64,000 nt of DNA from Cristatella mucedo (lineage: Eukaryota; Bryozoa; Phylactolaemata; Cristatellidae): contig WPIO01000001.1 in the NCBI GenBank assembly GCA_009760855.2, positions 19,807,501 to 19,871,500 on the forward strand, read 5' to 3'. Numbering within the stretch: position 1 is the stretch's first letter; every line of letters begins with the position of its first letter. Position numbers and translations under genes: made by a program. Shown here piece after piece: positions 52,178-63,590 of this stretch. Below the pieces are notes generated by a model. The model was given only the letters and a program-made list of their open reading frames with translations, made no database searches and was not told where the DNA came from.

Positions 52178-55100
52178 TTATTTTGTTTTAAAAAACTCCC
52201 TGAGGTTTTCAAGGAAGCGAATGTATGAGCCATGCTCATAGTTGGTACTGAAAGCAACCAATTGGTCGGCGAATTTCTGGTTGATGCCGCGATCTTCGAG
52301 CATCTGTGCAAGCAAGTCGTAAAGTGCCTACAAACAAGAAAGATGTCAAGCACAAACAAGAAAGATGTCAAGCACAAACCATTCCAATGACATGCTGATT
52401 GACATAGCATCACTGCCACAATGCTGCTAAAAAATACGGGTTTAAAAAAAGATAATCAGTATATTCTTCAATTTTCTTGAATACAAATATATTTGCTAAG
52501 CACCTCTCAGAGAACTTAATACCTGTCTTGGGCACTTATAATATGCTGTCAAGGAAGCATGATCACAAAGTTACTCGTAACAAAGATAGTGTAGAGCTCT
52601 AACAAGTGATTTAGAGTCATTGAATGAAAAACGCAAGTTTGACATTCAAGTGTGGCTCACTTCTATTTTGACTGCTTTATTATCAATAGTCTAATTTGAA
52701 GGAAGAGTCTGACAAAGAAGAAATCGTAACACCAGTGCTTCTGCTCGAGGCATGCAATCGTTTAAGGTACCAAATGGCAGGTTCAATGGCAACCCTCTAT
52801 AGACTCAGGGCTAATATAGAGCCAAGGTAAACCCTGGCTCTATAGAGACAAAAGTATTTCTACATTTTCAGATAGGCCAGAAGAGTGAGCAAGCTGAAAA
52901 TTAAGAATTTTAGGGCGCACATCTGCCATTCATAAATATCTTGATGAGTTTTCAGTATCAAGACCCGATGAAACACGCATCTTTTTTTCAGAGCGAAAGG
53001 GTGTTCGAGAAGCTTAAGACTTTCGTATCAAGTATTATTTCCCATACCAGTACATCCAGTGCATAATTCTGCAGCATGGCGACTGCTACCGACGAAGCAC
53101 TGCAACCTTGCCTTGCTCTAGATATTGCGCATGTACTGCACAAACGAGGGTGGGAGAAAAAGGAAGGCTCCTACACTGTTTAACAGGATAAAAAAAAAAG
53201 AAAATTTCAACTCTTCGGTAACAACAATGTCAGGTTCAAGTAAGCCCAAGAAAAGGCAGGGAATACCGAGATAACTTATCCCAGTGTTATAGGAGCTTGC
53301 TCCGACCAAGGTCAAGGTTTAATTACGGATGCTGTGGGTTCGAGCCCCGTGGCATATGTGATGCCCCTGAAGAGAGATTAAGCTCTCTTGAGAGTGCTAT
53401 ACAAATCAATTACATAAAAGACTGAATCACTTAAGTGTTAGCACGATCACGGTTTAGGCCTTTTTTTCTTACGCAGGCATAACAGCACTGCATTGATGTC
53501 TGGCGTTCTAGACTAGAATGCTGACATTCCATGAGTCTCACGACTGGTGGACAACAGCCTTATTTATTAGCAGTAAAATGATCAACATATTACAACGAGA
53601 ATACTAATATTGAGGATATGGATGAACCAAGTCAGCCGCCTGATTTAAATGCCATATATCCTTAATGCCATATACCCAGAGCAGCAGCTGCAGCAGCAGC
53701 TAAGAAGCAGGCACAGGATATGCTAGATGACACAAACACGAATAAGTTATAAGCAAATCGATGGTCACGAATAAACTAGGAAGCCCAATTCTTAAAACGG
53801 GCTTGGTCAGCAGCAGCCACAGCCAAGCTGGTACATGGACATACCCGGTTTCAGTTTTGATATACACTATTTTTCCAGGTTATCCTGCCCATTTAGTTCT
53901 CGATCTAGCCAATCCATCTGAAATGCTTCCTATACCCTTTTTCTAGATATTATTTATTTTCTAGATTTTTGAGATAGCCTCTCAGCCTTAGCTAATCATA
54001 CATGAACCAGAATAATTTTTTGTGGGCTGAAATAGAGCAAGTCACCACTAATCGATCGTCAAGGTTCATTTCCAGCACACATGGTGCTTAAAAACGTTTT
54101 GTTCATTATGAACACAAATTTTTTTCGTATATGGCGGTATGCGAATGCTTTTTACACTAACCACCACTCTTTTCTCAAGGTTTTATGGTTCAGATGAACG
54201 GGATTATAGCAAATAGGCACACATATAAGCTAAACTCTAAGGCTGGGCCAAGAAGACTTCCTCTCTCAGCCAAGCCCACAAAATAGATAATAATAACGAT
54301 ACACTTGATATAGTGCCTTCAGAGAAGGCATTCCCTTCCTAGGCACTTTGCTGAAAAGGAAGCACGACCAAGATTCGACAGCATAAAAATGCCAGCCATT
54401 TATAAACATCTGCAAATGGTTTTAGTTCATCATATGAATTGATGTTAGCTGCTGCAGCACAACTCACACATGCCTTCACAGTAAGCGTAGCACATTTAGC
54501 TATCAGGCTATATATAGAGGCCAAGGCCACCCTTCCTAGAGCAGGGTGGCCTTGGCTTAGAAGAGACATCCAACATTTGCCATACCCATAATTAGACGTC
54601 CCAGCTCAAGATCAGGTTAAGACCCATAAGCATTTCTGGACACCATCGAGTAGCTTCGATATTTTGTCATAGACACCATCGCATAGTCACAGGCTTCATG
54701 GTTAACTGTCGCCCACAATACATACAGGCACGCAAGGAGGTACAATGGATTACAGCAGAATCTAATCACTTTATGTGCCAGGCAGCATGCCCTAAAGACT
54801 CTCAGTGGAAGAGTTCAGCATTGCCATGGTCGAGATACAGTCTGGTAACACAATTTCTTGCCATACACATGCAAAAGGCACCAACGTTAGCGCATGAAGC
54901 TCAGACAAAAATAATCTTATAAAAAAGACTTTTGCATAACCAGCCTTACTGTCTGCATTGTTGTTAGGCACATTTACACGTCACACGGACCCACTAAGCA
55001 GAAACATACCCCGTCCATAAAGCTTGCTTGAACGCAGTAAGTTTTTTCAGTCTTTTCTTTTTCATACAGAGTCAACTCTTCTATTTCGAAAGGATCTTCA

Positions 55101-58100
55101 GCTTAAAAATAGAAACAGTGCCATTAAGCCCCATAACCACGTTTGCCTTACATATCTGCTCACAGAGAAATGTCTGTAAAAGACAGCACAAAACAGACTA
55201 CCATTCAAGTTATAGCAAGTCTCACCTGCTTCTGGCTCTCCAGCAGATGCCTCTTCGTCTGCATCCATTTCCGAAAAGGAGCAGCGAATAGCAAGCTTAT
55301 ACTTGCCACCCCGATTAATTTCCACAATAAATGATGGGACAGACACAGTCTACAACAGGTGCAGCAAAGGCATGACAACGCAAAATTAAAAAAAAAGAAG
55401 CAAAATTGATCATACCAAGCTGTAAAGCAACAGCTCTAAGGTTTGTCAAGACAGGCAATGCTCACAGTTGCAGACTGTTCCTCTTGCTTGGCCTGATCCA
55501 CTTCTTCTTCATAGGCATCGTCCATTTGAATTGAGTTATTCACGTTGAATTTGACCGTGACGCTACATCAATAAATTATTAAGGATGACGTTTTGTCATA
55601 TCAAAATTTTCTGCAGTATCTACACAAATGCAGACAACAGCACAGCTGAGAAATAAGAGTTAAATTGGTATTGGAAACCATTCAAAGCTCCGGTAGGTGT
55701 CGTGGCACAGCCTAGTAATTCTTCCACTGCATCATTCCAGCAATTCACCAATAGAAGCAGGTTACTCAAATTTTTTACCTCAGCAAAAAAAGGTCAACAC
55801 GCCAGAAAACAAGCAGGATATACGCTTTAGACGCAAAATGTGCAGGCCATAACTGGATATGTCGACAGATAACACCACAAATTTCCACGGTTATACCCTT
55901 GTAGAGAAGGAAAACCATAACACTATGAATAGCCTTAAAGAGAACAAGAATTTGAAAATCTCGAAAGCTTGCAGACACTTGACATATACTGCTAACCAGA
56001 TTACAAGGTCTTAATAAGTTTCTTGCTACGGATAAGCATACATCATCCTAAAGAAGCACGGGATGCACAAACTGGATTAAGCAGATCTTTTTATTTATTT
56101 ATTAGGCACTACAGATTAAGCACAAACGGCTTATTGGACGTCTACTAAGCAGTCACAAGGCTACATTATATTAAAGTGACTACTATCACATGACCAAGAA
56201 GCCACCTACAAAGGAAAGAAAAAATACCAGCTGATTTAATAGCCTCGTTTGCGTAGCGATAGAAGAACCCGTACGGCTATCACCACCGCTTGCAGCAGCA
56301 ATAAAGGATCGCCCACCGCAGGATTCGAACCCACGACCTCGAGACCGAAGTCATAAAAAGCAACCGCCTTACCCAGTAGACCATTAGAGACTGACCAATC
56401 AAACTTCGAAAAATATAAAAACCTATATGCGATGCACTTAGAAAGCACACGCAGATTAAACCAGTGCACTTTGTTCTGTTAGAGCCAACTTGTAAAAATC
56501 AGAGCCCATTTTGTAACACTTACATCTCATTTCCTAACTTCTTTGTCAAAGTTATGGTAGCCTCGTCGCTGCTTGCATCAAAACCTTCAATGGCTGGAAG
56601 ATTTCCCGGATGAGCCTTAGCCTCCTCCTTGATCTCTTCATTTAGGAATTCTAAAAGTTGCTTATCACCATTGACATTACGTTTACCTGCAAAAAGCCAG
56701 ACACATGCCATTGACCTAGATAAATTTAGCAGGAGCCAAACACAGATATGGATTGCTGTTATTACTAATAATAACTATTACAACCACACAACACCCTAGC
56801 AGAGCCAAATCTCTTTTTAACATCTCATATGCTAAAAAGGAAGTATGTTGCTCAGTTAGTGGTGACATACATCTTTTAACCGGACACACATGTATAAAGG
56901 GCGATTCATACAGACAGAGCAAATGCTGCAGCCCCTTGCAGCAAATGAGCAGACAGCAAAATCTTTCTAGATTTCAGTGTATGTCGGATGTTGAGTCGCA
57001 GTGAGCTACATCTCCAGGAGCATATGAAATAAGGACGGTCTTCAGAGGATTAGGCACAGCTTAACGACTTGTTAAGAAGCAGGTGGTACGATGGAATGCG
57101 TCATTGGTAAGTATCAAAGATAGGCAGGCCCTAGCAAGACATTAGATGGACTTTTGGGTATAGGTAAACAAACGGCCATTAACTTATCAACTAATTGAAG
57201 CCACATATGCATTACACACTCGAGATTGCAAACAGCTTACAACAATCTGGCACTAGGACAACTGTGCGAAGTCAAAATATAAATACTATGGAATGTAAAA
57301 CATACTACGGGAAATGCCATTAACTTTTTGGAGGCTGCAAAAATATCACGCCTATTTTGCAGGTACTCCTACGAATCTCATGCTGAAATGCACAAGTCGT
57401 GGTACAAAGCAACGTGTGACAGCTATCAGCACAAAGCAGCTGCTGGTCTATCTGCCAACACTTGAAAACTGCGATCAAGCATAGCAACGCAACCAAACGG
57501 CAGCTACCTGGGTGGCAGCTAGAACAGAGCCGGGAATATTAACTGGGTCACACCTTTACAAGCAACATACCGGCCAAGCAGAATAGGCTAGGAGCCTAGG
57601 CAACAACTTCTTGGCACGACCTATCTTATCATAAACAGCAGATAAAAAAAAAGGGATATGCTGATAGTTTACTAATTTGCACATGCAGATTTCATATGCA
57701 CACACGTTCAAAATTAAACACGCCTTGCTATGCATGCCTTTAGTAAGCAGAGGACAAACTACATAGAATCTGATTGTAATGGGCTTTCTATGTAAAGTCA
57801 AGAAATGTAATAGTTAAAACGTTATGTATAGACTTTATTGCTGATAAGCTACCAAGCCGATAAATAAATTTCATACAATTAGGTCATGTTTGTTGCGAGT
57901 GGAAAGTACATTTAATTTTGTAATACGCTTTCACTCCCAATGCAGATTGTGTCCATTAACTAAGCACTTTAAGCTTGGCAGTCGGTAAGGCAGGCTCACC
58001 AGCTAACTCAGCCAACACTCAGACCGGCCTTTGAAAGCTGAGTAGTTGTCTGCAATTTTTCAAGGGTAAAGGCTAATTTCCAAGCAAAACCCGTGGTATT

Positions 58101-59650
58101 CATCCATCATTGTGGACAGGCAAGAATTCACATCAATGAAATGGGAACAAAGGGGAGCCAAGCGAGTTTACACAAGGTGGACCTATTGCAGACGACGAAA
58201 AAAACAAGCAACACAGGAAGCCGCTCAGTGCCACATTGCTGTCACTAACGTCGAATACGACACTTTCGACAGCAGGAAGAAAGTGAAGAATCCCGGTAGC
58301 TGGGTGCTGTCAAAGCTCAGCATAAGCATCACTCAAGACAAGGTGAAAAACAGAAAGAGGCTGAAGAGATACGAGCACATCACAACCTCATTACATTACA
58401 GGCTCATAAACCAGGCGGGATTACCACTAGGCTAGTTAGTGGACACAGACCTGCACTATAATGCGTTATTTTATGTGATTTTTCAAAAGTTTACGGTAGC
58501 GGTTTTACTAAACCTGGTATACTTTCAAATAAGGTCGTTCAGATTGTGCAGTCAACGACCACACTTCAGATTCCAAGCTGCACATAGAAAGCAGCACACG
58601 GTTCCTATAGGTCTTCGGGTGCCGAAACCGATGCATCTGCAGGTGTATTGGCCATGCAGCCTCAACCAAGGCACGGCTATATCTAACGTCACGTTCTAAT
58701 GCAGGTATATGCATGCATGCACGCACGCATGTATGTGTACGTGTATATCGGTCTGTAAATCCACAAAAATACACAAACTAAGTAGGTTTTAAGGAGAGTT
58801 TTCAGTAGGTAACTAAAAGCCTAAGCATCATTCGGTACGCATACGGTAGCCAAGAAATTGAGTCTCCTGGAACAAAGAGAAATAACTGAAACGTAGCTGA
58901 GTCGGGAAGGCAGCCGACGATGTGAGTAGCATAGCATTTTCAGCTCAAGAAGGCCGAAAGGATTTGCGACAGTCAGCAGTAGAATAGATGCAGCTGTACA
59001 CTCAAGAAAGCCGAACGGCAGGAAATTTACATAATTCTAAGTAAAAACATCAATACAGATGGAAGCACTACCTTAAAAGGTATGCTGAAAAAGCAGATGA
59101 CTTAAAATGATAACCAGGCGTAAGCTTGCCTTAAGCGTCCTACATTTGGCGAACCCACGTAATTTAATCTAGACGAGTTCATGCAAGCCAAGGTGCGTAG
59201 TTGAACTTTAATGACCCTTGCCGCTCAGGTAACGGCTATGCGTGCAGCTTCGACCGTTGAACCGACTGAACGCAAACAGCTAGTATATAAAGCGCTGGCG
59301 ACCACTACGACACATTTGTAGCTACGGGAGCGACCCTTTCAGTTAACATGCAGGTGGCCGAAAACCTTGCGGTCCTACACACGCCAACGAATAGATCAAA
59401 CCAAACCGTTTGAATAATCTACGACGAAGGCATGGAGTACCTTACCGGTAGCTTGGTAATGCCGGACAGGCACGCTGAAACCACATGATGTAACGAGCCG
59501 CCGAGGCTCCCCAGGAGCGCCGGTTACGACGGCGGTAGATCTGATGGCGGTGGTCGTGAGATTTCTGTGAAACGACGCACCGGCACTTAAATTCGTTACT
59601 GCTGAAGACATCCGCCGCGACAGATGCGTCAAACTGCGTGCTAACGACAT
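52178..59650 (-). CDS. C1QBP: complement component 1 Q subcomponent-binding protein (p32/MAM33 family), six exons, complete
   Basis: Mitochondrial-matrix trimeric acidic protein involved in mitoribosome function and oxidative phosphorylation. Exons on the minus strand: 59650-59446, 56686-56524, 55562-55466, 55349-55226, 55101-55010, 52327-52178; 831 nt, 276 residues plus TAA, all phases consistent (human is 282). The first ~65 residues are an Arg/Ser-rich presequence lacking acidic residues near the start (MSLARSLTHLSRRM). The mature region starts near GDKQLLEFLNEEIKEE and shows VTVKFNVNNSI, an acidic loop (DDAYEEE), PSFIVEI, DPFEIEELTLY and a C-terminal ALYDLLAQMLEDRGI...FLENLREFF, all matching MAM33 order. 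The frame stays open 38 codons upstream of the chosen ATG but has no earlier ATG. Confidence 0.94.
52331..52374. repeat. exact 22-bp tandem duplication at the C1QBP exon 6 acceptor
   Basis: The block at 52331-52352 is repeated exactly at 52353-52374. On the minus strand each copy carries a branch-point-like TGCTTGAC and the polypyrimidine tract TCTTTCTTGTTTG just before the TAG acceptor of the last exon. Confidence 0.8.
52490..52572 (-). mobile_element. LINE-B-type tail fragment in C1QBP intron 5
   Basis: The minus strand reads GATCATGCTTCCTTGACAGC, then AAGTGCCCAAGACAGG and TTCTCTGAGAGGTGCTTAGC. These are the terminal blocks seen in the LINE-B copies. Confidence 0.5.
52815..52844. repeat. 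short hairpin in C1QBP intron 5
   Basis: TATAGAGCCAAGGT pairs with ACCCTGGCTCTATA with one mismatch across a 2-base gap. A related hairpin lies at 54520-54556. Confidence 0.5.
53290..53412 (+). mobile_element. short SINE-like element in C1QBP intron 5
   Basis: Contains TCCGACCAAGGTC, GGGTTCGAGCCCCGTGGC, ATATGTGATGCCCCTGAAG, and AGCTCTCTTGAGAGTGCTA before an AAAT end. It combines a tRNA B-box with the LINE-B-like terminal fold. It is antisense to C1QBP. Confidence 0.52.
54280..54365 (-). mobile_element. LINE-B-type tail fragment in C1QBP intron 5
   Basis: The minus strand reads CAAAGTGCCTAGGAAGGGAA, then CTTCTCTGAAGGCACTATA and an ATT repeat. This is the LINE-B terminal fold with compensating changes on its two arms. 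Confidence 0.5.
54520..54556. repeat. short hairpin in C1QBP intron 5
   Basis: GCCAAGGCCACCC (54520-54532) and GGGTGGCCTTGGC (54544-54556) are exact reverse complements around an 11-base loop. Confidence 0.55.
56230..56390 (-). mobile_element. SINE-A copy in C1QBP intron 2
   Basis: On the minus strand: CTAATGGTCTACTGGGTAAGG, GACTTCGGTCTCGAGGTCG, B-box GGTTCGAATCC, GCGGTGGGCGATCC, GCAAGCGGTGGTGATAGCC and AGGCTATTAAATCAGC. It is one of the best preserved copies. It has the same orientation as C1QBP. Confidence 0.7.
58785..58935 (-). mobile_element. LINE-A 3'-UTR remnant in C1QBP intron 1
   Basis: The minus strand shows the LINE-A marker blocks GGCTACCGTATGCGTACCG and a GCTTAGGCTTTTAG-like segment before AAAACTCTCC. 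The match is partial and diverged. It has the same orientation as C1QBP. Confidence 0.5.
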
Positions 59651-61809
59651 TCTGGTCTTCCGCCAAGGTCTATGGAGGACAGCGTGTGGCCCTCGTGCTC
59701 GCTGGGTACCGGAAGATGCGCAGTTGACCAGCAATGCACGTACCAAAAAGGGGCGACCGAGCACAGAAGCTATGTGAAAAAAAATTATTTCAGAATAATC
59801 TTTTACTAATTATGTTACGTTTTTTCATGTGCTGTCCAAGCATTGACATACCTACCTGTATGTCCTCGACGTCGGCCGCGGTGTAGCGCCGTAGACACAG
59901 TTGTATACAGACCGAACAATAGCCCGTACGACGCTGCCGCCTTTATATGGAGCCGGCAGGCCTCCGAATTTAACTGAACTAAGCGGAAGAATGTGCTCTA
60001 GTCTGCATCAGTGTTTACTCGTGTGTAATTACGATTGCATCTTTGTCCTAGTAGCGCAGTGTATTCGAGACCAGTCGAAAAACTAAAGCACCTAGAGACG
60101 ACTTTGCCTTTAAACTGGAAAATGTTTTGATTAAAGGCTATAGCAGTAATCAAGGCGGGATTTCACGATCGCTTTAGCTGCCTTGGCTGCCCTACTTTGG
60201 TAAAAGCAGGCCATAGCTTTAGTAAAGCTTGTAGACTGAAATTAGGCAGACTTGAGAGCATAGGCAAAATGCTTATCTCATTGACAAGTCCTTTTGGAAT
60301 GGTTCGATAAATTACTGGAATACGTCAGTGTCTCGATGCTAGAGGAATAAATCTTGAGAATGAGGCGTCTCAACGTGAGGACGACATTAGGTTTTCTCGG
60401 AGCTATTACATTTATTAAATTACCCTTCGTATTCAGTTTGCTAGTGTTCATCCATACCTGAACGCCCGAGATGCAGACTGCTAAGGAATTAGGTGAAAGG
60501 CATGCCTATCATGGCTCAGAGCGGCCGATATGTAGAGCTGAATTTTATTGACCGAGAAATTAAAGCTAATATTATCTAGGGTGAATGAATTGGCCATAGA
60601 TTGCATTTAGCCGTCGGAAAGAATTTAACATAAGACCGAACCATGCCGTTCTCATACTTAAAAGGTCCTTCATGGCCAACATATATTGATATCAACACTC
60701 GGATATTTCTAGTTTGATAGGGCCTATCCCTATTTAACACTGTGCCCGCTGCGCCTAGACATTTCAAAAACCGGTACAATAAAATTTCGGGGTAAATGGT
60801 GTTCGGAAGTGCGGCGAGATTGAGGAGAGTTAGTAGACAAACACTTTCGACTGCCGCTAAGGAAGGACCTCTTATGACTATAGCCGGTCAAATAAATTTC
60901 AGGCTAGCGCAAAGGATTATGGCCTCGCTCTATCCCTTGCTGGCTCCTTCCTGTGGCAATCGAGATGCGGTTTATGATGGAGCTACGCCACGAGCGTATC
61001 CACTCCATTGGCGTGGGAAGGATGTTCGTTATCCATCTTGAAGGAGAGAGCGCTAGGAATAAAGGATTCTTAAAGCCGCATATGCAACTCTTCCTGGTAA
61101 AACTTTTTGGAGCATTCAAATTGAACTAGTCATTCTTTTGCGATTGATAGCCATTTTTTCCAGCAAAAACCGACAAAAATCACTAAATTTCGGGCACCAA
61201 GTTGATTGCCCATCCATTGCTTACACTGATGGAACTCACTCAGTCTTGAAGTGGCTTCCACTTGATTTCCCTCTCACCACTTTATTTATTCTAAAGCGAA
61301 AAAATTGTTCATCATTCACTCTTTGCTCCATCATTCTCTTTATTTCAATATTCTGCAATGCCCAGCAGAGATCAGCCAAGTGACTCGTCATAATGACTCA
61401 GCCTGCTTTTTTTCTCAAGCTTTACATAGCGAGACCCAAATAATATAGCACGTGCACACCAACTTCTGATAGTAGTAAATCATACTTATAAAACCCATTG
61501 CTATCATAATACTGCACCATTTAGTATTTTAACATTATAGTTGCTTATATAATGGAGAACCCTTCGTCCAACTGAAATAATTACCAAAGTCTACCTTGTG
61601 ACTAAGATCGTCGCAAGTTTCTTGCCAGAGATATTACTTGTAAAAACTTGCATCAAACTTTGCAACTCTTGGCGCAAATACTAGCCAGAATAAAAGATGA
61701 AACTTCCTCAATTAGACCATTTACCTACTCTAAGTACTGAGGCTTGAATAACCTCAGACCCTTCGGTGAAGATGAATGTATCAAGGATGGGTAAACTAAA
61801 GCCAGTGCG

Positions 61810-61931
61810 ATATGCCATCCCCAGACATATTAGCACTTACCTTAATGACTAGGCAAAGCTATATACATATATATTTATTTAGCTTTGCCTAGTCATTAAG
61901 GTAAGTGATATTATGTCTGGGGATGACATAT
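61810..61931. repeat. foldback (MITE-like) element: 51-bp inverted arms, 20-bp AT loop
   Basis: Arm 61810-61860 and arm 61881-61931 are reverse complements with about four mismatches, separated by an AT-rich loop of about 20 bases. The arm includes CACTTACCTTAATGACTAGG. It is non-coding. It could be a small non-autonomous DNA element or an inverted duplication. Confidence 0.8.
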
Positions 61932-62784
61932 CCAGCTAAAACTAGGCATGCAGATACCAGGTGGCATCTTCGCAGGATAGGATTTTAACGGAGCAATGCA
62001 GGTGAGGCAGTGAGTATAAAAAATGTGGCAATGCGACTAACGCGATAGCGTGAGGTCTCCGAAACTAATACTTCCTATCAACCCGGGCAAATGTGCGAGT
62101 CCTTGCAGAAGTGTAGCGGACGGACTGGTGTAGCTATCGTCTTAAAGCACAGCTAAAGGGTAGTTGAAGCACACCTTAATGCGCCTTGGTATGACGACGA
62201 AAGCATGTCGTAACATCCATCAATAATGCCCATGCCTTAATAAAAAAAATGTTCATATCCTTGACGAGACTATTCCACTACGAGAAAGGGCCAGATCTGT
62301 CAATCAACGGACGTGAAGTACAATTCCACTAACAAATCGCTTCAGACGGTCCATTTAATCTAAGCAGTAAGTTACGGCTTATTGTTCTCTCCAAACGATC
62401 TTAAATCTGAGATGCTAATATTCTCTTCTGCTTCCATTGCCTGGCTGACTGAATATAGCAAGTATTCACAGCATCATCCTTAAATTCAGGTAGCTTGCTA
62501 CGGTTAATGAAACAAACCTAACGTAAAATCTATTGAAAAGGCAGCATTCTGGATCACATGGATTTCGATATCCTAATTAGTTATTATTTGGTTTGAATTG
62601 AAACTACGTGTAACCGGTTATGTGATATCTGCAGTTAAGCGACATGATAGCAACACCATTAAATACGGCCTGTAGGTTTTCCCTCGGCACTGAGTTAGGT
62701 AGTAGTCGAGCTCTAGGCTTTGTGCTGGCCGGTACTTAAGAGGTGCTCTGGGCGTCGTAAGAATTTTTGTGTCGAGCTAGTTTG

Positions 62785-62925
62785 GATCAGTGGCTAAAAC
62801 ACTCACCTTTAACGACCAAGGTCTAGTTAAATGTAGCCGACGACCGAGGTCTTGGGCTCGAGCCTCGTGGCATATGTGAAGCACCCGAATAGACACCAGG
62901 TTCTCTTATGGGGCAATACAAATGA
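62785..62925 (+). mobile_element. short SINE-like element
   Basis: Starts with an A-box-like AGTTTGGATCAGTGGCTAAA, has GACCGAGGTCTTGGGCTCG (B-box-like) and CCTCGTGGCATATGTGAAGC, and ends with TTCTCTTATGGGGCAATAC. It is the third member of the group at 50640 and 53290. Confidence 0.5.
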
Positions 62926-63590
62926 ATTATATTTTTGTCTATTTATACTTCGTGATTGGATCTTTAAGCCTCCAAGACTTCTTCGTGTCGATCGGGTTCT
63001 TTAGGTTATGGCTATGGACTAACTTATGGGTGCTCCTACTTGCAGCCGTGTTCCAGCTAAAGCTTTCTAGCCATGACTTAGAGTGTCGCCGATATTGGCT
63101 GCATGTCAGCTGGACTGGCACCGTTGCGATCATTGTGTTTTTGGCCTAGTTCTCTCTAGACGAAGCAGCCGATAAACCTGAGTGTGGCAATCTGATAGGT
63201 AAAAAATGTCTGCTCAGCTATCTGGCCGGGCTCTTTCGATCATTGTGCTTTAGGCACAGAAAATAAGGGCAGGTGCCATTGAACTGACCATGCAACCTTA
63301 CACACTCAGCTTCATCAGTCGAGAGATGGCGTTAATGGAAAAAGCCTGGCATCCCGATGTGACTTACAAAACTTTCTTCTTGCATTTTAAACTGTAATAG
63401 CCAGTCATCGGGTTTTAAATTCCAAAACTAGAGCTCTAGAAAATAAAAAGTGCGGCATCTAGGACATAAAAACATCCGACTACTGTTCGATCATCAGTGG
63501 TCTCTGTAGGTTGGTTGCCGTCGTGAGCAGTTCAGAACGCCAGCTGACGACCAACACAGTTTATTCCACTTCCATACATACCCACCTGAT

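Larger units (their letters stand above)
59651..63559. other. sequence upstream of C1QBP, no supported gene
   Basis: Contains the presumed C1QBP promoter near 59.7-60.0 kb (no clear TATA box in the expected place), the foldback element at 61810 and one SINE-like element. Open frames are short and lack codon bias or motifs. Confidence 0.5.

Noticed and set aside
32235-56390. tRNA genes at B-box sites such as GGTTCGAATCC
   Set aside because: The segments lack paired acceptor stems and a complete cloverleaf, and are repeated with a common non-tRNA body, so they are tRNA-derived SINEs.
58112-58435. A 107-codon basic frame in C1QBP intron 1
   Set aside because: No recognisable motif, antisense to the gene, and no splice or polyA context that supports it.
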